In this document: piece after piece, positions 57,401-64,000 of the stretch
Numbering within the stretch: the stretch's first letter is position 1
How the letters are laid out: each line of letters begins with the position of its first letter
Assembly (NCBI GenBank): GCA_949128115.1
Contig: OX421964.1
Coordinates: 29,938,177 to 30,002,176 of the forward strand
Length of the DNA stretch: 64,000 nt
Direction: 5' to 3'
Source: Anaspis maculata
Lineage: Eukaryota > Arthropoda > Insecta > Coleoptera > Scraptiidae
Position numbers and translations under genes: made by a program
Notes under the pieces: model-generated
Seen by the model: the letters and a program-made list of their open reading frames with translations, nothing else
Told to the model about the DNA's origin: nothing
Database searches by the model: none

Positions 57401-60400
57401 CGGGACGAATTGTCCGCGGGACGAATTGTCCGCGGGACGAATTGTCCGCGACGAATTGTCCGCTACGAATTGTCCGCGGGACGAATTGTCCGGTCACGGA
57501 AAAACCGGTTGGATAGGTACGTATTAGCTAACTTCATATAGGCAGAGACAACCCATATAGGTGTATTTGACGACGGCGGCTGTCATCGCCGTAGCACGGT
57601 GGTTGACACGTTGGCATAGTAAGGATGAAATTTTTTTCAATAAATATCCATTCAGTTACAGTCAAAGAAGACTGAAAGGTGATTTTTGTACTATGTTCAG
57701 CAATTAAGCGTAAATACTCAACTGAGCCTGTAAGTATATTTTTCAGGAAAAACTACGCTAGGGGTAGAATGTAGCTTAGTTTGGTACTTCATTAAATTGA
57801 ATGCATGAGAACAGTTTTCTTTATCAAACAAAACAAAGGAAACTAAAATCAGAGCCGTATTTTAATCATGACATCATTTTTCTTTCGACAATGCGAACTT
57901 ATGAAATAAAATTTCTACATGCACCTTTTGGAACAAAACAACCCTGTGACTCTGTTAAAGCGATATAAACTTCCAGTGTATGAAATTCTTCTATAAAGCA
58001 GTTCAATTGAACAATCTATGTCAAAATTGCCAGATGTGCACAATCTGCTGCCGACAAAAAATATACCAGAGAGTTATACAAGAAAATAAGACAACTTGCA
58101 GGAAATACAAGTAAGAATAGCGAACTACCACTGAAAGACAAAAACGGAACAAACATATATACTGACAATGGACAACTGGAAAGATGGCGTGAATACTTTG
58201 AGGAAATAACAAACGTGCGTAGTGAAGACATTGAGATACCACCGGAAACAAACGTAACCCAACTACCAATAAACACAGATGTCCCATCAAGAGAAGAAGT
58301 GGAACAAGCCCTGCAAGAAATGAAGGATGGTAAAGCCGCTGGAAATGACATGATTACTGCAGATATTCTCAAGATCGACATAAATGCTACGACAGACATC
58401 ATGTTACCGCTCCTTGTAAAAATCTGGGTAGAAGAAACATTTCCTGAAGACTGGAAGGAAGGAATGATCATCAAAATACCAAAGAAAGGCGATGCACAAA
58501 AATGCGAGAACTGGAGAGGCATCAGTCTGTTAAATGTAGCCAGCAAGGTCTTTAGTCGCATTATACTGAATCGAATTGGCGGTGCACTTGACGAAACGAT
58601 CAGAGGGGAGCAGAGCGGTTTCAGGCCTGGTCGTTCTTGTATCGACAACATCAATACCATCAGGATTATACTAGAACAATCACTGGAATATAGTTCTCCG
58701 TTGCAACAACTGTTTATAGACTACAAACGAGCCTTTGATTCTGTAGACCGCCAGTGTATCTGGAGAGCACTTGAAAATAAGGGTCTGCCACAGAAAATAA
58801 TTCGTTTGATTAAAGAAGGCTACACAGAGTATAGATGTCGGGTGCTTCACAAGGGACACCTTTCAGAATCTTTCAGGTCTGATACAGGAGTAAAACAGGG
58901 TTGTATAATGTCACCGTTGCTCTTTCTGATCATTATAGATATGGTAATCACTACAGCAACTAACCACAGAGCAAGAGGTATCCGCTGGGGCCTGACGGGT
59001 GTTTTGGAAGACCTGGATTACGCGGACGACGTGTGCCTGTTTTCCTCCACAGTGCGTAACATGCAATCTAAACTGAACGACCTGGTGATCGAATCCAAGA
59101 AAGTTGGACTAGAGATAAACCGAAATAAAACCAAAGTGCTAACAATCAACACCAAAGAGCCTGTTATAATCAAACTAGAAGATGCACCTTTAGAAACAGT
59201 GGACGAATTCACATATCTCGGCAGTGTCGTCTCGAGCGACGGAGGAACGGCGACGGACATTCGGCAAAGAATAAATAAAGCGAGACAGGTATTTGCAGGC
59301 TTGAGAAGCACCTGGCGCTCGAGTCATCTGGGACTGCCAACAAAAATGAAAGTGTTCAATGCCACAGTCAAGTCAGTTTTGCTTTACGGTTCGGAAACTT
59401 GGATGGCTACAGCGACGACGAAGCGAAGGCTCCAGTCCTTCGTCAACAGATGTCTAAGGAATATATTGGGAGTATGGTGGCCGGAACGGATGACAAACGA
59501 AGAACTATGGCGAAGAACGGATCAGGGCGATATCAATGAAGAAATCAAGAAACGGAAATACAGATGGCTAGGCCATACGTTGAGAAAATCTGAAAACGTC
59601 CCAAGTCACTTTGCTCTACATTGGAATCCTCAAGGAAGAAGAGCAAGGGGCAGACCACGTACAACATGGAGAAGAACCGTATCTGACGAAACTGGAAAGA
59701 CTGTTGCTCAGCTAAGAAGAACTGCACAGGACCGAACGCAGCGGAAAAACTATATAGACAGGTCGAAACTTGTTTTTCACAAACAAAATATTTACTCCGC
59801 ATTGTCAGAAGAAAAATGACAGCATGACTGAAATACGGCTCTGATTCTGGTTTTATTTGTTTTGTTTGATAAGAGAGAACTATTCTCACGCATTAAAATG
59901 AGCCAAAAAAGGTGTTAGTCACGGTTTAATGTAAGACTTTGTGAAAAATCGCACCTCAGCTCCTTCGCAGCCATCTGGTACGTCACTGGTGCATTACCCT
60001 TTCTGGAAACTTACTGCATAACGTGTTCCTCGACCTTGAAAAGATATAGTCCAATAAAAAGTACAAAAAAAGAAAAGGTTCCAAAAAAAAGGTAATTTCT
60101 TGGACCTCCGACCTACAGAAAAAATACCTAACCTCGGAAAAAGTGGGAATTTTAATATGTTGTTAATGTTGTTATCCATCGAATTCTGAAGGGATCCTCA
60201 AATTTTCAGCTCTTCTTCAATTTACTTACTTAACTTTACTTCAAATGGCTCTACGGTCCATGTAGGTCCTTAGCCTCTACGGTCCATGTAGGTCCTTAGC
60301 CTCCTCAACTTCTCCAATAACGTGTAAATAAGGTAGTCTTCTCCACTTATTTTTTTTACTTGTTTACTGCAGTTTCAGCTTTATAAATGTAATGTAAAAC

Positions 60401-61739
60401 CCATTTTCAAAAATATAAGTACAAAATTTGACACATAGGATTGAAACGTTATGTGCAATTGTATAATAAACGTTATAATATACATCTCCTCTACAAGAAA
60501 AATGGATCCCTTCATCAAATCAACTTCTCCAATGTATTCCAGGTTAAAACATATTTTGCCTGGGCTATCTGTATAATAAATTCCAAAACACATTGATTCT
60601 TAAAAAAAAAGCCTTTTGTTTGTTTTGAAGAGCCAACATACAAAAATCGTTACAGATAACGAAACGAAAATGAAGAGTCTTGAAGTTCCACTCTTTGACT
60701 CCGCTCATTTCTATAAATAAAAAACCCCTTTTTTAGCTACTCTTGGAGCATTTCCCCAAACTATCCTGGACTTTTTCTACGTTGAATTCGAAACACCCTG
60801 CATATCAGAAATAATTGAATAACTCATGTGCTCGATTTTGAGGAACTGAATGATCGATTTATTGTTACAGGCTCTGGCCCGAATATGTCAAAGATCGCAT
60901 CAGGACGACCTACTTGTATTTCGGTAGTTCGATCGGCATAACGGCCGCCAGCGCCATGGCCGCGTTCAGATCACCGGCCATCATGAATCTGGTGACGAAG
61001 AACGGATTTTTGGGGGTGGCCATCACTCTGGGGGCCATCATGGGTACAGGAATACTTTGCCAGAGCATCGAATACACGGAAGGAATCGGTGCCAAGCAGG
61101 CCGCATGGCTGCTTCATGCGGGAGTCATGGGGGCCGTGCTGGCACCGATGTGTGTCCTCGGAGGTCCCCTCTTGATGAGGGCTGCAGTGTACACTGCCGG
61201 AGTTGTCGGCGGGCTTAGTACTGTTGCTGTAAGTTTCATATAAATTGCCTTACAGGATTTCGACCATGAGCGGCTATCATGATTAAATTGTGCATCTATT
61301 GCTCAACTAATGGTCATTTCCACAGGTATGTGCTCCCAGTGAGAAGTTCCTGAACATGGGAGCTCCCCTGGCCATGGGATTGGGCGTAGTTTTTGTATCC
61401 TCGATCGCCAGCTCATTTTTGCCCCCCACTACAGTTCTGGGAGCCGGCTTGTATTCCATTTCTCTCTACGGAGGCCTTTTGCTTTTCTCCGCCTTCTTGT
61501 TGTACGACACCCAAAGGATCATAGCTCAAGCCGAACGTTATCCACCATCACCCCAACTGTACGGTGTCAAACCTTATGACCCAATCAACGCGTAAGTTCT
61601 CTCTCTTTCTGATACATATTTGCGCGAGCCTTAAAATTGTTTTTCTAGGTCTATTGGCATCTATTTGGACACTATAAATATCTTCATCAGAATTGCCATG
61701 ATTTTGGCCGGCGGCGGTGGAAACCAAAGGCGAAAATAA
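45456..61739 (+). CDS. GHITM: GHITM / TMBIM5 (MICS1) inner mitochondrial membrane protein, five coding exons
   Basis: Bax-inhibitor-1 family protein of the mitochondrial inner membrane, known in animals for cristae maintenance, cytochrome c retention and Ca2+/H+ exchange. Coding exons: 45456-45651, 45730-45841, 60871-61228, 61326-61591 and 61649-61739. Junctions are GT-AG and phases fit, giving 340 residues (human 345). Residues 1-40 are Arg-rich, Ser-rich and free of acids, a mitochondrial presequence (MLAARLCRAPTL). At least seven hydrophobic helices follow, including the family segments around RTTYLYFGSSIGITAAS, FLGVAITLGAIMGTG and LYGGLLLFSAFLLYDTQ, and the protein ends GGNQRRK. Start: first ATG after the 45440 acceptor. 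Intron 3 is 15 kb and almost entirely repeats. Confidence 0.93.
45902..46144 (+). other. Coding-like segment after GHITM exon 3 (possible alternative 3' exon)
   Basis: An 81-codon open stretch with protein-like composition (DWFLTDTNAYGSG..., LQGWPLDALERRNL) starts right after a pyrimidine-rich run and CAAAG (45900), a possible acceptor. If exon 3 (ending 45841) were spliced here the frame would stay open to the TGA at 46142-46144, giving a short GHITM isoform without the membrane core. I do not recognise the peptide. It could be an exon-derived insertion or a chance frame. Confidence 0.3.
46398..47333. repeat. Tandem array, ~265-bp unit, about four copies
   Basis: The unit starts with a GGGCGGGAGCTGGAGGCGGC-like block, seen at about 46403, 46662, 46927 and 47193. 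It continues with TTCCCATTTTTAGT, AATTAGATCGCTATGTCTTC and CACAGTTTGAGTTGGGAGTT. Copies differ by substitutions and small indels. It lies in GHITM intron 3 and is non-coding. Confidence 0.7.
47334..48753. mobile_element. 1.4-kb TIR element with TTAA ends
   Basis: GGTGCCCATTCACTAG (from 47338) pairs with CTAGTGAATGGGCACC (ending 48749). Both are preceded or followed by TTAA (47334-47337, 48750-48753), which suggests a 4-bp TTAA duplication, or TTA/TAA flanks if the ends are AGGTG. Subterminal arms are rich in CCAACCCGGTTGG-type repeats. The core holds a GTAGG/GGTGGGTAGG microsatellite (about 48030-48210). No transposase frame. Confidence 0.65.
48030..48215 (+). repeat. GTAG/GGTGG-type low-complexity repeat
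   Basis: About 185 bp of TAGGTAGGT, GTGGAGGTGGGTAG and GGGTGGGTAGGT variants, strongly G/T-biased, inside the TIR element at 47334-48753. Confidence 0.75.
48935..50935. mobile_element. Concentric foldback element, outer shell
   Basis: Outer termini CAGGTGTCTCGGAATAA (48935) and TTATTCTGGGACACCTG (50935) are both flanked by TA. The left arm continues through ATAATAACGGAGATACAGGC to a local dyad near 49430. The right arm is cut at 49820, where a second element (49821-50824) is inserted, and resumes with TATCTCCGTTATTATA. Without the insert the element would be about 1 kb. The arms pair over several hundred bases (GAGTACCCTCCCC against GGGGAGGGTACCCC). Confidence 0.75.
49821..50824. mobile_element. 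1.0-kb palindromic element, middle shell, with inner shell 49930-50715
   Basis: Termini CAGGGTGTTCGGGTCTGG and CCAGACCCGAACACCCTG are TA-flanked and inserted into one arm of the 48935-50935 foldback; the other arm keeps the uninterrupted sequence. Outer arms are 109 bp. A further terminal pair, CAGGGTGTTAAAGTTGAC (49930) and GTTAACTTCAACACCCTG (ending 50715), is embedded symmetrically, flanked by mirrored TTAAAAAGATA / TATCTTTTTAA. The dyad is near 50322. No coding content. Confidence 0.8.
50985..52665. repeat. 1.7-kb palindrome
   Basis: Arms of about 800 bp mirror each other around 51806. Examples: GGACGTCCTGAAAATTTGAT against ATCAAATTTTCATGACGTCC, GAGTGCTCTACAACATATCC against its inverse, and CTGACCAGAACACTGCAGCA near 51620 against TGTGGTGTTCTGGTCAG near 51975. 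The loop is only about 40 bp. Weak open frames inside are mirror artefacts. It lies in GHITM intron 3, immediately after the concentric element. Confidence 0.75.
52666..53190. other. GHITM intron spacer, no named feature
   Basis: The block at 52733-52759 (ACAGGCTC...AGGTGTCCCG) resembles 48922-48950, the left edge of the concentric foldback, so it may be a stray end of that family. Nothing else is supported. Confidence 0.4.
53194..53360. mobile_element. 167-bp MITE, copy 2
   Basis: Nearly identical to the MITE at 4871-5041: AAGGTGCGTTCAGTCAGC on the left, GCTGACTGAACAACCTT on the right, with the same internal CATTGGCTCTTATGAACCAG. The left flank is TTA; the right flank TTG looks like a mutated TTA. 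Confidence 0.75.
53396..53915. mobile_element. 520-bp CAGGGTG foldback element
   Basis: The left end CAGGGTGAGTCATTGA pairs with TCAATGACTCACCCTG, TA on both sides. Inverted identity runs about 115 bp (GAGCTCAATTACACCTACGC, CACTGCAAACGGGAGGTCAA and their inverses). Extra CACCCTG words occur inside, suggesting further small insertions. Non-coding. Confidence 0.75.
54015..57497. mobile_element. 3.5-kb TIR element: minisatellite termini enclosing a ~50-bp satellite array
   Basis: Direct repeats GGAAAAACCG lie at 54005-54014 and 57498-57507, a 9-10-bp target duplication. The termini (54021-54165 and 57337-57491) are inverted arrays of a 16-18-bp unit, GGACAATTCGTCCCGC. The order of unit variants (CCGC, AGC, CGC, CCGC...) is the same in both arms, so the arms have been homogenised or copied as a block. 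The 3.1-kb core (54180-57320) is a degenerate ~50-bp array of CACAAGGGGGCTCACTAGGGCTCC-type units with higher-order repetition. No transposase. The long duplication and long TIRs suggest a Mutator-like origin. Confidence 0.8.
54180..57320 (+). repeat. Degenerate ~50-bp satellite array with higher-order structure
   Basis: CAAGGGGGCTC or CAAGGGGGCCC words recur at 45-60-bp spacing for 3 kb. A multi-unit block (AGGTGCTTACTACTGCT, AAAGATGTAAGGGGGCTCAGC, then GACGTTGAAGAAACAAGG) recurs near 54380, 55380 and 56130, showing higher-order repeats of about 0.75-1 kb. The same monomer type occurs in the element at 8926-10206. Confidence 0.75.
57508..58010. other. GHITM intron spacer with inverted RT-tail copy
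   Basis: 57793-57920 is an inverted, roughly 80% identical copy of 59770-59897, the 3' end of the retrotransposon downstream. The rest is featureless. Confidence 0.55.
58011..59819 (+). CDS. Non-LTR retrotransposon reverse transcriptase, 5'-truncated
   Basis: The frame is open from 58011 (stop just before at 58008) to the TGA at 59817-59819, about 602 codons. Upstream of the first likely start there is already RT-type sequence (DNGQLERWREYFEEI). RT motifs follow: GFRPGRSCIDNI, motif A FIDYKRAFDSVD, motif B' GVKQGCIMSPLLF, motif C YADDVCLF, then NRNKTKVL and YLGSVVSSDG. The C-terminal part (SVLLYGSETW, RYRWLGH-like KYRWLGHTLRK, GRPRTTWRR) matches RTE/BovB-like elements. The apurinic endonuclease domain is missing, so the copy is truncated, but the RT itself has no stop or frameshift. 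It lies in GHITM intron 3, sense orientation. RTE-like is the best guess for the clade. Confidence 0.85.
   Translation, partial: TIYVKIARCAQSAADKKYTRELYKKIRQLAGNTSKNSELPLKDKNGTNIYTDNGQLERWREYFEEITNVRSEDIEIPPETNVTQLPINTDVPSREEVEQALQEMKDGKAAGNDMITADILKIDINATTDIMLPLLVKIWVEETFPEDWKEGMIIKIPKKGDAQKCENWRGISLLNVASKVFSRIILNRIGGALDETIRGEQSGFRPGRSCIDNINTIRIILEQSLEYSSPLQQLFIDYKRAFDSVDRQCIWRALENKGLPQKIIRLIKEGYTEYRCRVLHKGHLSESFRSDTGVKQGCIMSPLLFLIIIDMVITTATNHRARGIRWGLTGVLEDLDYADDVCLFSSTVRNMQSKLNDLVIESKKVGLEINRNKTKVLTINTKEPVIIKLEDAPLETVDEFTYLGSVVSSDGGTATDIRQRINKARQVFAGLRSTWRSSHLGLPTKMKVFNATVKSVLLYGSETWMATATTKRRLQSFVNRCLRNILGVWWPERMTNEELWRRTDQGDINEEIKKRKYRWLGHTLRKSENVPSHFALHWNPQGRRARGRPRTTWRRTVSDETGKTVAQLRRTAQDRTQRKNYIDRSKLVFHKQNIYSALSEEK
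59898..60870. other. End of GHITM intron 3
   Basis: A 26-bp sequence (CTACGGTCCATGTAGGTCCT...) is tandemly duplicated at 60251-60302. A lone CACCCTG end (about 60793) marks a decayed CAGGGTG element. No gene is seen. Confidence 0.45.
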
Positions 61740-62754
61740 TTTATTTCCATTACTTAACAAAAGATTGTATTTCGATTACTCTCATTTGGGTATTATTATT
61801 AAACGACTTTTGAACGATATTTTATGTAAATACTGATAATTAAATATGTTTGACTACATAGTTTCATAATTTTTAATTAAGGAATGAAAGAGTATGCTTG
61901 ATGTTGTACGAGTAGTTTATTTAAGCTTTTGTATTCACAATGATTGAGTTTTAGTATTACAATAAATAACATTCGATAGTATTATCGTTTCTTTCTGTCC
62001 ACAGAAACGGTTCTTTGGATACAAGTGCAGTCTTTGAAACAAATACGTATAAATTAACAATAATAATAATAACAACGAAATGTGCTGTGCAATTGAGATT
62101 TATGGCACATTGACATTACATATTCGCGTTATTCAGAAATCATCTCATCATACCTAAACGAACCAAAAGAACTCAAAATGCTCAATATGACCCTAACAAC
62201 TACACATGGCAAGTAAACTATTTCAAGATGAAAATTCACTATGACATCAACTTTTAAGCTGTACTTCGTTTATTTACTTAAAGAATTTTTCTACTTGGGG
62301 AGTATGTACAGAAAAGCTTCAGTCAATTTTTGGTGTGTCTACGACTGGATATTCTTCCTCACGCAAAAAATTGGGGATGATATTGTCTTCTAAAAACTTT
62401 GTTTGAAATCTCGATAGAGGAACACAAGTCACACTCACAACCAATAACATATTGTGGTTAATAAGCTCAACACCTACATAAAATGTAATAGTATTTACAT
62501 TTACAATTTTGTGTCTGTGTGTGTTGTGTGATGATATGGGGAACGTTTTCTAAACAAACTACCTTGATATGTCAAAAGTATAAAAATAAATAATAGTACA
62601 AAAATAATATCGCTAAAGGGTTCAGATGGAAGCTTGGGCTTCCGGTTGTTTACCCTTCTACATCCTAATGAAGTTCTTAAGCCTTGATGATACAAGCTAA
62701 ATTATTCGAACAATCATGAGAAAATATGTACAAGTGCTTTTAGTGGCCGAGATG
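61740..62754. other. Convergent 3' UTRs of GHITM (+) and SCHIP1 (-)
   Basis: The two genes are tail to tail with 1.0 kb between stop codons. Candidate signals for GHITM are ATTAAA at 61798-61803 and AATAAA at 61961-61966. AATAAA on the minus strand near 62268 could serve SCHIP1. No other gene is visible. Confidence 0.5.
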
Positions 62755-63590
62755 TTATTTTTTGACGAGACTCGCTATCCTGTTTAAATGGGGTTTCATG
62801 CTGCTGTTCAAGACGGACAACGGCGAGGAAGGAGCTGGCGACGGCGGTGGAAGGCTGCTGCACTGAAGTGATGGCGTCAAATTTTGCTCTTTAATCACTT
62901 GCTCTTTCGCTCCTCTGAAAAAACAACAGTTCAGTGATTTATAACCAGAAACAAGAAAAGGATTCTTTTAATGTTAAACATTGAGCAAAACTTACAAATA
63001 TCGAGTCAGATCTTCAATGTCAACCAGCATCGAGTCCTGTTCCATGTGCAAATCGTCCCTGTCCATCAGGAACTTGACCAGATTTTCGTTCAGGGTCTCG
63101 ATCTGTGTGTGCAAATCGTTGACTATCACCTGCAGTTGAGCCACGTTCATTTCCGTCAGTATCTGGCGCGACAGCCGCCTCTTCTCTTCCGGAAACGGGA
63201 TGCCGACTTTCTCTAAACTGTGACGCACCATTTCCGTTATGGGGCTCTTCTTCTGCCGCTGCCTTTCGATTTCCATCTGCATCCTGGCCATCTCCTTGGC
63301 CTGGGCCAGGGCCATCCTGGCCTCGGTCTGCAGACGCGCCTGTCTCGCGAAGAAATCAGTCTCGGTCATGGGTTGGGCCACGGGTTGGAGGAGAGGCTGG
63401 CCTATGGACAGCGTGGCGGGGCGCGACGGCGGCAGCGAGACGCTCTTGTCTTGGGGACTGTTGAACGACGAGAAGCTCTTCGGGGAGGTCTTCAGCTGCT
63501 TCGGGTTCGTCAAGGGGCACTCCGAGTCTGAGCTGGGGCTTTCCGTGTCGGATACCGTTTCGTTCATGAAGCAAATTTGCAGGTTCATTC
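62755..63590 (-). CDS. SCHIP1: Schwannomin-interacting protein 1 (SCHIP1), 3' exons, partial
   Basis: Adaptor that binds merlin/ankyrin-type cortical proteins; in Drosophila Schip1 acts in the Hippo pathway. Two exons are in the window: 63590-62996 and the last one, 62914-62755, joined by GT-AG with phase kept. The upstream acceptor (TTTCCACAG before 63590) shows that more 5' exons lie beyond 64000. The encoded part has a Ser/Pro-rich stretch (DTESPSSDSECP), then a helical Gln/Glu/Met-rich region (ARMALAQAKEMARMQMEIER) and the highly conserved coiled coil (LQVIVNDLHTQIETLNENL ... MLVDIEDLTRYL), the SCHIP1 hallmark. The ~45-residue C-terminal tail (LTPSLQCSSLPPPSPAP...) is less conserved. Confidence 0.88.
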
Positions 63591-64000
63591 CTGTGGAAAA
63601 ACGATGAGCTCCAGTTAGTCAGATCAAGAGAATCACATATATCTAGAATAAATGTAAACAGATAACAGATGAAAAAAAAACAAAACAAATAATGTTGATA
63701 CATTTTCACCCCCTTGGCGAAATTTCCACCTGTAAAATTGGCACGTGGCAGAGACTCTACCCGAATGTATATTAAGTATCTTTTTCACTTTTGGTTTTGA
63801 AATAATTCAAAACTTCAAAAGCCTTCAATAGGGTAGTGACCGATTTTTTTTTTATTATTTTTTTTTAAAGTTCACTTCTTGATAAGTGACGCTATATACA
63901 GGGTGTCCCATAATTAGCGTGCAATACTTCACCAGCAAATTCTGCGACCCAAACTAAGAAAAAAAGTTCCCATAAACATAGGTCGAAAAATGCTTCATAA
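63591..64000 (-). other. SCHIP1 intron with the left end of a CAGGGTG element
   Basis: Intronic sequence upstream of the SCHIP1 acceptor. At 63897 TACAGGGTGTCCCATAATTA starts another TA-flanked repeat whose right end is outside the window. Confidence 0.5.

Noticed and set aside
57313..57527. Repeated CPRDELSA-type peptide frames
   Set aside because: Translations of the GGACAATTCGTCCCGC terminal minisatellite, mirrored at 53909-54198.
57793..59897. Polinton or Penelope element because the RT is flanked by inverted repeats
   Set aside because: No integrase, polymerase B, GIY-YIG or capsid frames; the RT motifs are of the RTE-like non-LTR type.
63220..63607. Plus-strand frames of 103 and 122 codons
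   Set aside because: Antisense shadows of the SCHIP1 exon.

Overview
This window looks like a gene-sparse, repeat-rich piece of an insect nuclear genome. The genes have GT-AG introns of up to 15 kb, the proteins are metazoan, and the intergenic DNA is AT-rich with many GTAGGTACC-like words and dozens of TA-flanked CAGGGTG...CACCCTG repeats. I cannot fix the order from sequence alone. There are no prokaryotic operons and no CRISPR array.

Layout. 1-17.6 kb is intergenic and full of transposon debris: a foldback element interrupted by a SINE tail, a 167-bp MITE, a decayed LTR retrotransposon (minus strand, 5.64-7.94 kb), a hAT-like element with 8-bp target duplications (8.64-11.1 kb) that hosts a second element, and an RT fossil near 13 kb. 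17.64-28.47 kb (+) is a complete five-exon tetraspanin. Its 9.2-kb third intron holds an intact antisense single-exon LRR gene (19.35-21.90 kb) and two large palindromic elements, one of them carrying an intact Tc1 transposon. 28.5-35.7 kb is intergenic and holds TIR elements and an LTR-like repeat with nested insertions. 35.75-44.78 kb (-) is a complete six-exon DHX33-type DEAH RNA helicase. 45.46-61.74 kb (+) is a complete GHITM/TMBIM5 gene, divergent from DHX33 across about 670 bp, with a 15-kb intron 3 packed with palindromes, a 3.5-kb element with minisatellite termini, and a 5'-truncated non-LTR retrotransposon. 62.76-63.59 kb (-) is the 3' part of a SCHIP1 gene that continues beyond the window.

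The genes share no obvious pathway. Tetraspanin and the secreted LRR protein act at the cell surface. DHX33 acts in rRNA synthesis and GHITM in the mitochondrial inner membrane; they probably share a bidirectional promoter. SCHIP1 is a cortical/Hippo adaptor.

The most unusual content is architectural. First, several palindromic elements are built concentrically: a younger CAGGGTG-type palindrome sits at the dyad centre of an older one, up to three or four shells deep. Second, some elements have terminal inverted repeats that are themselves minisatellites, and two of them with unrelated termini carry the same ~50-bp 'CAAGGGGGCTCACTAGGGCTCC' satellite as cargo.
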